DNA from: Jimgerdemannia flammicorona
Taxonomy: Eukaryota > Mucoromycota > Endogonomycetes > Endogonales > Endogonaceae
Direction: 5' to 3'
Assembly (NCBI GenBank): GCA_003990745.1
Contig: RBNI01000993.1
Span: 1-25,239 of the forward strand
Length of the DNA: 25,239 nt
The notes under the pieces were generated by a model, which did not search any database, was not told where the DNA came from, and was given only the letters and a program-made list of their open reading frames with translations. The first letter of the stretch is position 1, and every line of letters starts with the position of its first letter. Both the position numbers and the translations under genes were made by a program. Of this stretch, positions 1-10,320 are shown piece by piece.

Positions 1-309
1 GGAACTTAGTAGTTTTAGTTATTGGAATTTATATTTAGCTTTATATCTTAGCAACCATTGAATTATATTTTGTATAAATACCCATCTTATTTCCTCTGAA
101 ATAAAGTCAGTTCCGGTTTCACTTATACACACTTCCTTGCAAGCAATCTAAGAGATAACAAGACAGTTAAAGATAAGAAGTTTGAGGACTATAAGACCTT
201 GGGAAGGCACTCTAATAAGAACTTGCTTATAACAACTTGAGTTAGTCTAAGAGATACACCTTGAAGAGAATCTGGCATATTTGAAGGACTCAGCGACCAC
301 TACGTGACA
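1..309 (+). repeat. LTR-A, 3' part (R-U5), plus strand
   Basis: This is the reverse complement of the R-U5 part of both LTRs of the complete gypsy element (10514-10822 and 17765-18075). It carries the same TATA box, AATAAA and terminal TACGTGACA. It ends at 309. The next bases are the middle of an LTR-A in the opposite orientation, so a plus-strand family A element, mostly outside the window, appears to have inserted into the LTR of the next element. It keeps CpG dinucleotides (ccggtt, gcgacc, acgtga) lost in other copies, so it is less mutated. Confidence 0.85.
73..80 (+). promoter_or_regulatory. LTR-A TATA box
   Basis: TATAAATA within the LTR, shared by all four LTR-A copies at the same place. 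An AATAAA polyadenylation signal follows at 100-105. Confidence 0.6.
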
Positions 310-867
310 ACATCTATAGGAGTAGTATCTTGTATCTCCTGGGGACTAGCCTGAGAGAATTTCTGACAGAAGAGATTTCCTATTTTGTATTCTTGTCACA
401 TTCAGAGACATTTAGTAGTGATAGTGATCCTTGTTTCCATTTTAAAGCAGTAGAGAATAAAGTGGTAAGGTATATCAGTACCTAGGTTGAGACTAGGAGT
501 CCTTTTAGTATGGGCCCTCATAGCTCTTCTAATATCTTAGAATATCCTTTCTTAAACTGAGAAGCCTTAGTGGTTCCTGGACCTTGAGGTTTAGCAGATA
601 GTAGGTATTTTGTTTATAGTGAGTCTTTAAACTATTTCAGAATTTTATAAGTCTTGTTTGAGTAGCTGCTGCTGTAGTTCCTTAGTTCTTCTTTTATATT
701 CCTTGAGATATCTATCTTGTGGTCATGATGACTCATGGTTGGTCATTATTGCTCATCTTGTAGTCTGGGTGAGTCATACTATATGATCTTCTTGTACTCT
801 AATCTGGTGGCTTGTAAGGAAAGACTGTCTTCTGTGATGATGTCACCATTCTGAGATCACTATTACA
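310..867 (-). repeat. LTR-A, truncated 3' LTR of the mosaic gypsy element
   Basis: Matches 11525-12066 of the complete element through to the LTR terminus (tattaca, reading TGTAATA on the minus strand). The R-U5 portion is missing because another LTR-A begins at 309. The stretch 310-540 holds the N-terminal part of the U3 reading frame described at 10991-11761, with stops at Trp and Gln codons. Upstream of it, the reading frame of the 'EYKRR' segment is open further than in the complete element. Confidence 0.85.
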
Positions 868-877
868 TCTTCCTCCT
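868..877 (-). other. Polypurine tract
   Basis: AGGAGGAAGA on the minus strand, directly against the LTR start TGTAATA. It primes plus-strand DNA synthesis in LTR elements. It is identical to the tract at 12067-12076 and fixes the LTR boundary. Confidence 0.8.
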
Positions 878-1279
878 AAATAAGGATCTTCTCTTGAATG
901 TCCTTATTCATTGGTCTAGTCTGAAAAATTTGCTGATCTCATAACCTCTGACAGTGGGTCAAAAAGTAGTAGTTATAGGCTAGTATCTTCCTTATATATT
1001 TTGGTATAATGGTGAAGAGTCACTCTCTTTATATAGAGTAAGGACCTGATTCTGATCTTGACTAATCAGTTGATAGTTCAAACTTTTCTAACTTTGAAAG
1101 TCTCATAGATAAGTAGTTGCTAGTGCTATATCTCTTAGAGAATGGTTCAGACAGATTGCTTACTGATCACAGGATATGCTGTTATGATTTATGAACTAGA
1201 ATCTCACAGATAGTCATTATGTTTTACTTCTCTTATATAGGTTCATGGTACTTCTTGAGTCTGTTCCTATGTACCATAG

Positions 1280-2430
1280 TAGATGGTATAGTCCCTGAGA
1301 GTTTTCTAAGCCAGAAGGTAGTTCCCTTGATATCTTATATAGAAGAGTCCTTCCCATTTGGGTTCCAGTTTTTATGACCATAAGACTTCTACTATATTTC
1401 AATATGGTAGAACCATTTCTCTGATTTGAATGGGTTCTAGGATCTTATAATTCTTTTCTGCATTCTTTCTTATTAGTGCTTATGACTTGATGATATAATC
1501 TTCTGCCTTCTTTCTGATTTGATATAGTCTCTGGATTTCTGAGTCAATCTATTACCAAGTTAGATCTAGATTTATAGCTGAGATTCCATCAGAATCTTCT
1601 TCTCTAAAGAGCAGTTCTCTTGGGTAAAGTATGTACTCTGTAACTATATATCTTATAGAATAGAGAGAGCAGTTGGGAGGTAGTTATCCCAATTCTCATA
1701 TGTATCTGAGATCTTGGCCAGGATGTTTTTAAGGGTCTTATTGGTTCTTTCTGTCTGTCCATTTCCTTAAGAGTAATATATGGTAGTCTTGATATATTGA
1801 ATCTTGTATTTCTGATATATTATTTCATAGAATCTATTGATGAATTCTATGCCACAGTCTGTAGTAATTTGTCTTGATATCTTATAGTGGCAGATAATTT
1901 CTCAGTACAGGAAGTCAGTAATAGAGAGAGCATTGACTTCTTGTAATACTCCTACTTCTATCTATTTAGTAAAGAGATCTACAATAACTATAATATAGTG
2001 GTTTCCTGATAGAGTTACTGATAGTAGTTCAATGATGTCCATTGTGATGTAGTAGAAGGGGATAGGTTTGATTCTTGCTGACCCAGGTACCTGGTCTTAC
2101 TGATCTTGTTTCTGTTTTTGGTACTTATCACACTCTTTGACAAATTGATATAGGTCTTCTTTCATCTTAGGCTACTATATGGTTCTTCTTACCTTATTGT
2201 ATATATTGATTCCTCTATTTATATACTTTCTTTATTACTTGATACTTCTTATATTTGGGTATAATAAGCTTTTCTCTATTTCTGAGTATGGTGTTATCTA
2301 ATTCAAATTGTTTCCAAGTCTAGTTGATAATAGTGATAGTTCAGGGTTCAAGGTGGTTGGGCATCTTCTGCTGCCTAAGATAGCTAATTAATCTATAGTA
2401 TAGCTTCTTATTTATGTTGAATAGTCTTGA
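1280..2430 (-). pseudogene. Ty3/gypsy integrase, decayed (mosaic element)
   Basis: Homologous along its length to 12480-13637 of the complete element. On the minus strand one can still read pieces of the zinc-binding N-terminus (LIIPKYKKYQV), the catalytic core in several frames, and the C-terminal GPF/Y region near 1330-1400 (YSRSLMVIKTGTQMGRTLLY is its shifted reading). Many stops and indels interrupt it. The start at about 2430 follows the MNKELYYRL-like segment, which lies in a different frame from the RNase H end, as in the complete element. Dead copy. Confidence 0.8.
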
Positions 2431-3178
2431 TAGAAGTATTTTGGAGTATCCTTAAAAGTACATCAGCATTGGCATTAGTTCTTCCTAAGTAGTGTTTGAT
2501 AGTACAGTTATACTCTTGCAGTCTGTAGATCTATCTGGCATATATTCCTTTAGGGTTCAAAGTGTGGAATAGCAGAATGGTCTGTTTGAATAGTGAAGTA
2601 TTTCTCAGCTAAGTAGTAGTGAAACTTGTCTACTGCCCAGACTACTGCTAAGTATTCAAGCTTGTATGACTCATAGTTCTGTTCTGCTCTATAAGTACCT
2701 TAGCTTGCATAGGAGATGATATATTTATATTCATCTTCTTCTGAGCTAGTACTGCTCCAAGTCCTATAGTACTTATATCTGTCTGCAGGATGAACTCTAG
2801 GTTTTAATCTAGTCTTCTGAGGATGGGTGCTTGGGTCAATCTGGTCTTGAGTTTATTGAAGATTTCTTGACATTTCTTGGTCTATTCAAATTTGATCTCC
2901 TTCTTTAGTAGCTCATAGATAGATACTATAATGTTGGAGTATTTTTTAATAAATCTTCTATAGTAGGAGGCTAGTTCAAGGAAGGTATGGACTTCTGTAG
3001 TTGTTCTGGATCTTAGGTAGGCTGCAACAGCCTTAATTTTTATAGAGTCTATATGAATTCCAGTCTGATTGATGATATATCCTAGGTAGGTGATTTCTTG
3101 TACTATAAACTTATACTTCTTAGACTTGATATAGAGGCCATACTCCTTGAGCTTCTTGAGAGCTAGCTATATATAGTT
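2431..3178 (-). pseudogene. Ty3/gypsy RNase H and C-terminal RT, decayed
   Basis: Aligns with 13638-14403 of the complete element at roughly the same spacing. It covers RNase H and the thumb/connection part of RT (tracts such as RRFIK, YLGYIINQTG and PRRYGL... in broken form). A 10-base deletion near 2574 removes bases present at 13785. The catalytic YxDD part of RT is missing because the sequence jumps to dUTPase at 3178-3184. Most differences from the complete element are transitions. Confidence 0.8.
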
Positions 3179-3179
3179 A

Positions 3180-3420
3180 ATAGTAATCTCACCCTTGGCC
3201 AGACTGCTTCTTGTCTTAAAGATTTCAATATAGTCTTTTGGAATAATCATCTCCAGACTAGTTGCAAGTAGGGTAGTTATCTGGAGCTCAAGTATGATTT
3301 TTTCTACTATAGTAATATTTATTCTGGCTATATTCTCTGACTTATATTCTGGTAGGACAATATTAGGGTGGATTTTCTGAATCTTGACCTTGATCTCTTC
3401 TTCATCATCACTGTCTTTCA
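3180..3420 (-). pseudogene. dUTPase N-terminal remnant, family B
   Basis: The minus strand reads a diverged version of the dUTPase start at 15350-15560, ending with a clear motif 2, KTRSSLAKGEI, at about 3184-3220. Motif 1 has decayed and motifs 3-5 have been deleted at the join with RT. The sequence differs from the family A dUTPase by many transversions, not only RIP-type changes. The domain was therefore already in the common ancestor of families A and B. Confidence 0.7.
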
Positions 3421-4110
3421 GAAAGCCTGGTGATTTGTCATCCTCTTTCTCCTCCTTCTCTTCTCTTATCTGTTTCTTGAGAACCTTTTGTCTTTTCTCA
3501 TGATAAATCTTCTTGATTGTATTAGTACACTGATAGCAGTCATTAATATACTCTATGTAGTATATTTTGATCCTATATGGGCAGATTCTTTATAATATAT
3601 ATTCTTCTACAATTTTCTTACACCAGTTCTCTTTACTGATCTATTCAACTTTCTTGTTCTTTTTCTGAGTAGTTACTATATAGACTTCTTTCTACTTACT
3701 TTCTTCTTCTATCTCAGAGAGTACTTCTTTGTTGATATTGATAGAAATTCATATCTTCTGTCTATAATAGATAATCTATATTTTCTGGACATCTAGGTTA
3801 ATTATTGCTCTGGCTTTATGAAACCACTGGTTGCCAATGAGGAGATTATAGTTAATAGTATTAGTTATGATCATATCTACTAGGATAGTTGCTCTTACAA
3901 ACTTAATAGGAATATCTTGAATCTTTCCCAAAGGTGTGGCTCTTGTTTTATTTACTATAACAAACACTAACTTAGTTGCTTCTTCAATCTCCCAATCTAG
4001 ATGATCTGCTGCTCTCTTGCTGAGGAGGTATCCTCCTGCTCTAGTATCAATAATGGTCTTAAAGATTTTATCTTTAATTTGATAGATTGCATAAGTAGAG
4101 ATCTTGTGAT
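3421..4110 (-). pseudogene. Retropepsin and acidic/Cys linker, family B, decayed
   Basis: At 3776-4060 the minus strand reads an aspartic protease: IIDTRAGGYLLS at the active site, then ATPLGKIQDIPIK and NYNLLIGNQW. The expected DTGA has become DTRA (GGA to AGA), so the enzyme would be dead. The linker that follows (3421-3640) ends in an acidic run and contains a decayed Cys-rich stretch (ICPYRIKIYY...NDC). That matches the CPHG...C...NDC stretch of the complete element at the same place before dUTPase. Confidence 0.75.
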
Positions 4111-5478
4111 TGTCTTTACTTTTCTTAAATATTATTAGCCTCAGTTATATATCTTCCAACCTTGCTCCTTAGTTGTCTTGACAAGTCTATATCTCATTTG
4201 CTGTCTGAATGTGGAAATTTCTACCAGCTGGTCAAATGTTGTATTGATCTTTTCCTTTTCTCCTTCACTGGCTGAGACTGGAGTAGTTTCTTAAATAATA
4301 TCTTGAACTGCTTGCTTAAGCTCTAGATCTTGATCCATTTCTTCAGCTTGGCTTTCTGTAGTAGTTTCCATCTGTTTCTTCACTGGGTTCTTCTTGGATC
4401 TCTCTGGTAGTCTCTTGTAGGATTATCCTTCTTGATAGTCTATATAGGGTAGGCCTTCTATTCTTCTTCATCAGACTCTCTAATTTCTTTAAAGATAATG
4501 GTATTGACCTGTTCTTTGTTTTAAATAATATTGCTTGACCATATCTTGTACTTGATCTTACTCATACATTTATATGAGTAGTGGTCTTCTTCTCTACAAG
4601 TATAGCAGGTATCTCTCTTCTTGTCTGAGGTGATAGCAAACTTCTGAACTGGAAGCAATCTCTTCCTCTGATTTCCTTTATCATATCTCTTAAGTGGGCA
4701 GTCATTTCTACAAACTTTTTAGCTAGTTTCTCTATAAGGTTACTGTTTCTTTACTGCTTAGTAGCTCTTGATTGAGATGTATTTCAATTGATCACTATGA
4801 TAAAGATTACACTAGTTGCCTTAGATGTTTTGATTTTAACTCCAGTAACTCTTTCTATTGTATAGTCTTATAGATGTCTAGCTATCTAGTATTGCTGGAC
4901 ATAGGTGATCTTTTATAATAGGTTCAAGACTACTAGTGATAAGCAGATGGCCATAACTATCTCTAGATGAACTCCTTTTATAAAGGTTGCTTTAGCTACT
5001 TGATCTCAGATAGCATTAGTATAATCAGTAAGAATTATCTGATATCAGATTCTAGTATAAAATATATTTAGATTCTTGCTCATTTCTTGGTATATTGTAT
5101 TGAGCTAATTCTTCAGAGCTTACTTGATCTTATTTATATAATAGGGGCCTTCTGTACTGTCAGCACAGTATCATTATTATTTCCTATATAGGTTATAGCT
5201 ATGAATACTACTCTTGCTGAGCCTTGGAGACTGAAGAATATGAGGGCTACTTACTACCTTACTATCAGAGTTCTTATAATAGTATATTGCTCAAAATCAT
5301 CAATGAAAGTGATGATTAATTTATCTGAAGTATATCTATAGAATACTAGTGGTCTCATATCTATCTTGTCTAGATGTCTTGGTTTGATTTATATAGTTAT
5401 TCAGATGGTAGCAGTTATTTGTTATTTAGCTTGAAAGTGAGGAATTTGTCTTGAATTATTAGCCAATAGATGCTAAGT
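4111..5478 (-). pseudogene. Gag, family B, decayed
   Basis: Minus-strand gag. At about 4560-4630 it reads CYTCREEDHYSYKC, an intact CX2CX4HX4C zinc knuckle (nucleocapsid). At 5280-5350 it reads a degraded form of the capsid segment found at 17560-17640 (TFIDDFEQ-like). The N-terminus at 5400-5478 (SRQIPHFQAK-like) lies next to the LTR-B U5 end. Similarity to the family A gag is clear at both ends and weak between. Stops and shifts throughout. Confidence 0.75.
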
Positions 5479-5951
5479 TGTAACATAGTAGATGTGTAAC
5501 TATATAAATATGTCAGATTTCTATATCTTTAAAGCTTAATCTTCTTTGACTCTGCAGAGTTCTTGGGATGCAGAAGTGGGTGAGTTCAAAGTATATCTGC
5601 CCACAGACTTACTAGTTCTCTTACTTTCTCTTTGCTTTGAACTATTTCAATCTGAGATTTATTCAGTCTAGATACTGGCAATATTTATATAAGTTTGCTA
5701 GCTATAATATAGCTAAGTTATGACTATATTTCTGATAAGTCATTTTCTACAAATATAGATCTTCTACATCTATGGAATCTCTATAATTGTAATAATTCTA
5801 CATCTGTAAAATCTCTACACTTGTAAAGTTTCTATACTTATAGAATAACTGCTATTTATAAGAATATACTATATTTGAGAATCAGATTCAGATATTATAA
5901 TCAAATGTCTATTTCTCTGATTTATATTTCTAATTCGAATTAACTATCACA
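5479..5951 (-). repeat. LTR-B, 5' LTR of the mosaic element
   Basis: Matches, inverted, the plus-strand LTR at 20778-21329. On the minus strand it starts TGTGATAG and ends CTATGTTACA, followed directly by the gag leader ACTTAGCATC. Its terminus resembles that of LTR-A (CTACGTGACA), consistent with related integrases. At about 470 bp it has no room for the U3 reading frame of LTR-A. The R region holds degenerate repeats of about 18 bp (ctacatctgtaaaatct-like, 5765-5845). Confidence 0.75.
5853..5860 (-). promoter_or_regulatory. LTR-B TATA box
   Basis: TATAAATA on the minus strand, followed by AGCAG. The same TATAAATAGCAG occurs in the other LTR-B at 20870-20881. Confidence 0.55.
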
Positions 5952-6514
5952 CTAACTCTATTTGAGAATTAAGAAGAAATATCACTAATGCTAAAAAAAA
6001 AAATCCTAGAATATTTGGTATAATAAGAAAGAAAACTGCAATCTTACTGATATATCACTCATATATTTTAATCCAAAAAGAATGAATAGATATAACAGAT
6101 CCAGGTGATATAGACTAAAGAATATATATAATATACCAAATTTGGGAAAGTTGACCTCTAACTCATAGTCCTGAGGTTAACTTACTATTTATTATACTAT
6201 AAGATACTAATTGCTAGAATATAATAGTTGAATATAGAAAAAGTTATAAAAATTATTTTTATAAACTAAGACTAATAATCTAAATAGATTGACTGTGAGA
6301 ATAATAATAAAATTGAGATAAAAAAGAAATAATACTCTCCTCATATATACTATCAATGATCCCTATATTCAGAAGTCTAGACAGAGTGTACATATTCTAA
6401 TATAGCCTACCAGGTGACTAATCTAGTATAGATTAGTATTTATCAATGTGATTTAAAGTAATAACTAACTCCAACTTCAACTTATATCTAGTCTATATCT
6501 GATAGCATAATAAG
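5952..6514. other. AT-rich spacer without recognisable gene
   Basis: Outer flank of LTR-B. I find no reading frame or homologue elsewhere in the window. It holds an A11 tract near 5994 and two short inverted repeats (6150-6158 with 6173-6181; 6417-6425 with 6429-6437). Probably older transposon DNA mutated beyond recognition. Confidence 0.5.
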
Positions 6515-6875
6515 ATGAAACTAGAAACTTCTGGAGTATTGAAATATATATACTTAGCATATAGTATGGCAAATCTTTATCAGAATGACTCAGAATAGGT
6601 TGAACCTCCAGTCTGTAGACCAAAAGCTCAATACCTTAATAGGGTGATCAACTCTCTATAAAAGGTCAAGAAAAATTTGAAAACTTAGCTTAAAAACCAA
6701 ACTAAGACTTCTTAATTATATAGCAAAACTGAGCTCCAAACTCTGATAATACTCTACAAAGATCTTAGAAAAAAAAAAAAAAAAAGATAAACTTATCTCA
6801 AGAATATCTTACTTAAATAAAACTCTATAAGACTATTTAACAAGAATATTAAATCTTAAAGAAGAGATAATATAA
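6515..6875 (+). pseudogene. Unrecognised decayed coding stretch, coiled-coil-like
   Basis: From ATG 6515 the plus strand reads about 85 codons in one frame, interrupted only by TAG/TAA at positions explicable as former TGG, CAG or CAA. It includes VEPPVCRPKAQYLNRVINSL and a Lys/Gln/Leu-rich helix-like segment. It then enters an A17 tract (6769-6785). Beyond it, in a frame offset by one base, it continues as DKLISRISYLNKTL and LTRILNLKEEII to TAA at 6873. The A tract may be an expanded lysine run, which would explain the frame change. I do not recognise the family. It could be the end of a gag or transposase. Confidence 0.4.
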
Positions 6876-7439
6876 TGAAATTATACTTCAATATTATAAA
6901 AAATAATATCATTAAGTTGATATTATTAGATACATATTACCAATAAGGTTATATACTAGAAAACTTAAGAATATTGTTGTAATAATAGAGGAAAAATACT
7001 AGTTATTTATTATCTAGTAAGTTGTGAATTTATATATCAAGATTAGTGATATATAGATTATATGAGTACATGTAGATTATATGCTTATATATTATAGTTG
7101 AAATAACCTAATTCTAATACTCTCACTAAGATATATAAATAAAATATTCCAGAAAATCAAAATAAATCAAAACTAAGACTATAATCTATAAAAATTAAGC
7201 TGTAATACTGAAATGCTATCTATATACTAAAAAATATCTGAATTCTCTACTTATAAGTTAGAAAATATGTATTAATGTAGTAAAAAATCATCTATAGTTA
7301 GATGTTGTAGGTAAGAACTATAAATGAATGTTAAGATGTATAGTGGGAGACTTTTAGAAGTCTGAAAAATCCCATGACTTCCACTAAAATACTTGAAATA
7401 TTTGCTATTATTGGTGTAATATTTCTGTTAGCATAGAGT
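6876..7439. other. AT-rich spacer; probable decayed copia 3' LTR region
   Basis: No gene seen. It lies just downstream of the copia RNase H end on the minus strand, where the polypurine tract and 3' LTR of that element should be. A candidate tract (AAGTCATGGGA, minus) lies near 7364-7374. I could not find a matching second LTR in the window, so the LTR boundary is undefined. Confidence 0.35.
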
Positions 7440-8090
7440 TCACCATAACTTCCATTCCTTATACACATAAATCAAATTTTACCTTTGGAAGAGCTTTAGT
7501 CAATGAATCTGCTATATATTATACTCTATTGGGATATATTTTAGATATATAGTGCTATTTTCTATATATTCTTATATGAAATGATATTGAATATTGATAT
7601 ATTTAGTTTTGTTGTAATATATAAGGTTCTTTGCTAATATAATCATAGACTGATTGTTTTGCTGGAGTAGTATAGAGTACTATTACTTATATATTCTAAC
7701 TCCTTTAGCAGTTCTCAAAACTATATAGCTTCCTTTATTACTGTTGACAATGCTTGATATTCTGCTTGTATAGATAATATGTATTACCACTGAAGATTAC
7801 TTATATATTTGCTATAAAATAGCTTCTTTTCTATTTAATTAAAAGATATATCCTGTCATAGAGTATCAATTATCAAGATCTCTGACCCAATCTATATTAC
7901 ATATATCAGATAGCCTTATATCACTCTCACTTAAGTTGTTGCTCAAACTAAGCATATAGTATGCCATTCCTTTGATATACCAAAGAATATATTTAACTGC
8001 TGTCTAATACATATTATTATAGTATGTATAACAAGTACTATGCTATCTTGTTTATAGCATAGGATATATCAGGCCTTATTCTGAGTATAA
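7440..8090 (-). pseudogene. Ty1/copia RNase H and C-terminus, decayed
   Basis: The minus strand reads AEYQALSTVIKEAI (usual copia form TEAEYxAL...EAIWL), then the C-terminal YIADSLTKALPKVKFDLCI at about 7450-7510, which is the closing signature of copia RNase H. Frames are broken by stops at former Trp/Gln codons. This is the 3' end of the copia pol whose other parts follow to the right and resume at 19317. Confidence 0.8.
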
Positions 8091-9010
8091 GATATATAAG
8101 CTTTCCTATAGCTTGCCAATAGGGAATATTGTTTTCAGACATAGTGTCTAACTTTCTTAACTTTATTAAAATATTTATAGATGTCCCTATTGGCTTATAT
8201 TTACTCATTTTGAATTGTTTGAGAATAGCTTAGATATATATAGCTTATGATAGGTATATAGCATACTTGTGTCTGTCACATGTGATTGATATTCTAAGAA
8301 GATAGGATGTATTACCCATATCTGTCATTTTGAATTCCTGGTATAGTTTCACTTTGACTTCTTCAACTCTATCTGCCTTGTCAACTATAATTATATCATT
8401 AATCCAGATGCCTAAGTATATTATTCCAGAAGATGTATATTGGATATATATGTATAAATCTGTCTTACAATATTCAAATCTATTATCCAAAAGATATTTG
8501 TTAATTTTTCTGTTCCAAAGTCATACTACTTGCTTGATTCTATAGAGTTCTTTATGTAGTTTACATATGAGCTCATTGTTATTGTCATCATAGAGTTTAT
8601 ATCCCTGTAGTTAGTAAATATATAGTTTCATATCTATGTCTCTATTCAGGAATACTGTTTTTATATCCATTCATTGAATTTCAAAATTATATGCTACTCT
8701 GATCATAAGAAGTATCCTTAGGGATATGAGTTTGAATACTGGTGAGAATATTTTATCATAGTTTATGCCAAAGTCCTGAGAATAACCTTTTGCTATAAAC
8801 CTTATCTTATATCATTCAATTGTTCCATTGGCTTTATACTTGATCTTATAGATCTACTGAGATCCTATAACTTGTCTATCTGCTGATAAAGAAACTAGGT
8901 TTCAGATATTATTTCCAATGAGTAAACTATACTTCTCATCTATCACTCATTATCAATATTTGCTATTTAGTAATAATATAGCCTCATCATATATTGTAGA
9001 CTCATCTGAC
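8091..9010 (-). pseudogene. Ty1/copia reverse transcriptase, decayed
   Basis: In order on the minus strand: IKYKANGTIE (8820-8850), GINYDKIFSPVFKLISLRILLMI, a decayed QMDVKTAFLNG-type segment (MDIKTVFLNRDID), KLHKELYRIKQ, then at about 8390-8410 the catalytic box IYLGIWINDIIIV. The usual YVDD reads WIND here, so the first catalytic Asp is Asn (GAT to AAT). It ends with YKPIGTSI, LIYLILRIRPDISYAINK near 8050-8150. Several in-frame stops. The 81-codon open piece 8245-8490 is only a fragment of this domain. Confidence 0.88.
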
Positions 9011-9426
9011 ATTGTTAAGTAAGTATATTTACAAGTGTCAGTATAGTTTATATGATATTGTCTATTGCAATGAAATTCCTTAGGAGCATTCAAATAACCT
9101 CCTAAATCTACTTTAACTTTATTATATAATCTAGATTTGCACTTTTGTTTACCATTTGGAGAGATATCCTCTTTGTCATCCTCATTTATAATTTCTATTA
9201 TCCTTAACTCTAATAGTCTTATTGGTATAGATATAGTTTATACTGATGCTGGTATAAGTACTAAAGATACCTTTGTTGTAGTTTTGGCTACTATTGCAGA
9301 CATAGGTATCATTGGCTGTACCATTGGATTCAAGATAGGGATAGGAATTTTCACATGATATTTCTGATCTTTAGTCTCCTTGAATATAATATCTCAAGAG
9401 ATAATAATCTTCTGCTTTTGCAGATT
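9011..9426 (-). pseudogene. Copia integrase-RT linker
   Basis: The minus strand reads a low-complexity linker typical of copia pol between integrase and RT: NPMVQPMIPMSAIVAKTTT, then EDDKEDISPNGKQKCKSRLY, GGYLNAPKEFH and MSDEST. It is mostly open, with few stops. The plus-strand open frame over 9137-9358 is its shadow. No catalytic residues are expected here. Confidence 0.65.
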
Positions 9427-10320
9427 TTACAGCCTATATACTGATCTCTCATATTCTAGAAATATATGCTTATCTATCTTAGACTCAAATTTATACCAAT
9501 TGCTGCCTTTGTCCAGAATGTAAGCTTCACTTCTGAATATGTAAAACTGTAAAATATCAGGCTTAGATTCACTCCATACTTCTTTAGGAGTAAGATCTCT
9601 ATTATTTCTAGATTTCTGATTTTTGTCATTACTGAATCTACTGGATTTCTTGCTTAAAGCTTGCAAAGGAGTGCAATTTCAAATATATGCCACTGCATTC
9701 ATAGTTTTGGCCTAAAAGATATATGATAATTCAGCTGAATTTATCATCATATATGACATTTCCACTATTATACAGTTAAAGTACTCTGCAATGCTCTGCT
9801 GAGATATATAGAGAGCCATTATAGAATATTGAATACCATACTTCTTTAAGAAGTATTGAAAGACTTTTTTGACATATTCTTTGCCATTATCTGAGTATAG
9901 GGTCTATATTCTACATTTTATTTTATTTTCCACAATTGCTTTGAATTTCTTGAATTTCTCAAAAGCTTTGCTCTTTGCTGTAAGGAAATATACATAGGCT
10001 TTCTGAGTATAATTATTAATAAAGATAATAAAATACCTCTTTCCAGAGTATTATATAGTTTACATAGGCCTGCAGATATCTATATCAAATCAAGGATACT
10101 GGATACTTACTTCATCTATTCCAGAAAGAGTTTCTGAAAGATTTTATTTGCTACATAATTATCACAAAAACTGAAATCTAGTAGTATAGAGTAGTTTGGC
10201 AACTCCTTTATGGAATTACTCCTTATTATTTATTCTAAAGTACTGTTGCTGATATGTCCTAAGTATTTATACTATATATGCTAAATCTCCTTGCTAGATG
10301 TAGAATATGCTGCTGAGTAA
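9427..10320 (-). pseudogene. Ty1/copia integrase, decayed
   Basis: The minus strand reads the rve core: DIDICRPM (usual D-CGP), KRYFIIFINNYTQKAYVYFL, AFEKFKKFKAIVENK, LYSDNGKEY (second Asp), KKYGIQYSI, then the third acidic region near IAEYFNCIIVEMSYMM. It is followed by the C-terminal PKEVWSESKPDILQFYIFRSEAYILD and IFLEYERSVYRL (9427-9600). Stops replace expected Trp, Arg and Gln codons. The N-terminal zinc-binding part is at 10140-10320 and is worn. Confidence 0.88.

Larger units (their letters stand above)
868..5478 (-). mobile_element. Mosaic Ty3/gypsy element, internal region (decayed)
   Basis: Order on the minus strand is LTR-B, gag, protease, dUTPase remnant, RT remnant, RNase H, integrase, polypurine tract, LTR-A. 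From 868 to about 3178 it is a close, transition-mutated copy of 12067-14403 in the complete element. From about 3180 to 5478 similarity drops and transversions appear. The C-terminal dUTPase and N-terminal RT (about 940 bp in the complete element) are absent at the join. No frame is intact. The best reading is a join between a family B 5' half and a family A 3' half. Confidence 0.8.

Noticed and set aside
6150..6181. Inverted repeat GTTGACCTC / GAGGTTAAC, and a second at 6417-6437, as structured RNA or transposon ends
   Set aside because: Short arms in very AT-rich DNA with no accompanying tRNA, terminator or transposase signal; chance is a sufficient explanation.
6769..6785. A17 tract as the poly(A) tail of a LINE
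   Set aside because: Coding-like sequence continues beyond it in a frame offset by one base, and there is no AATAAA at the right distance upstream.
9137..9358. 73-codon plus-strand Ile/Ser-rich hydrophobic frame as a membrane protein
   Set aside because: Antisense of the copia integrase-RT linker; AT-rich antisense frames read as Ile/Ser-rich by default.
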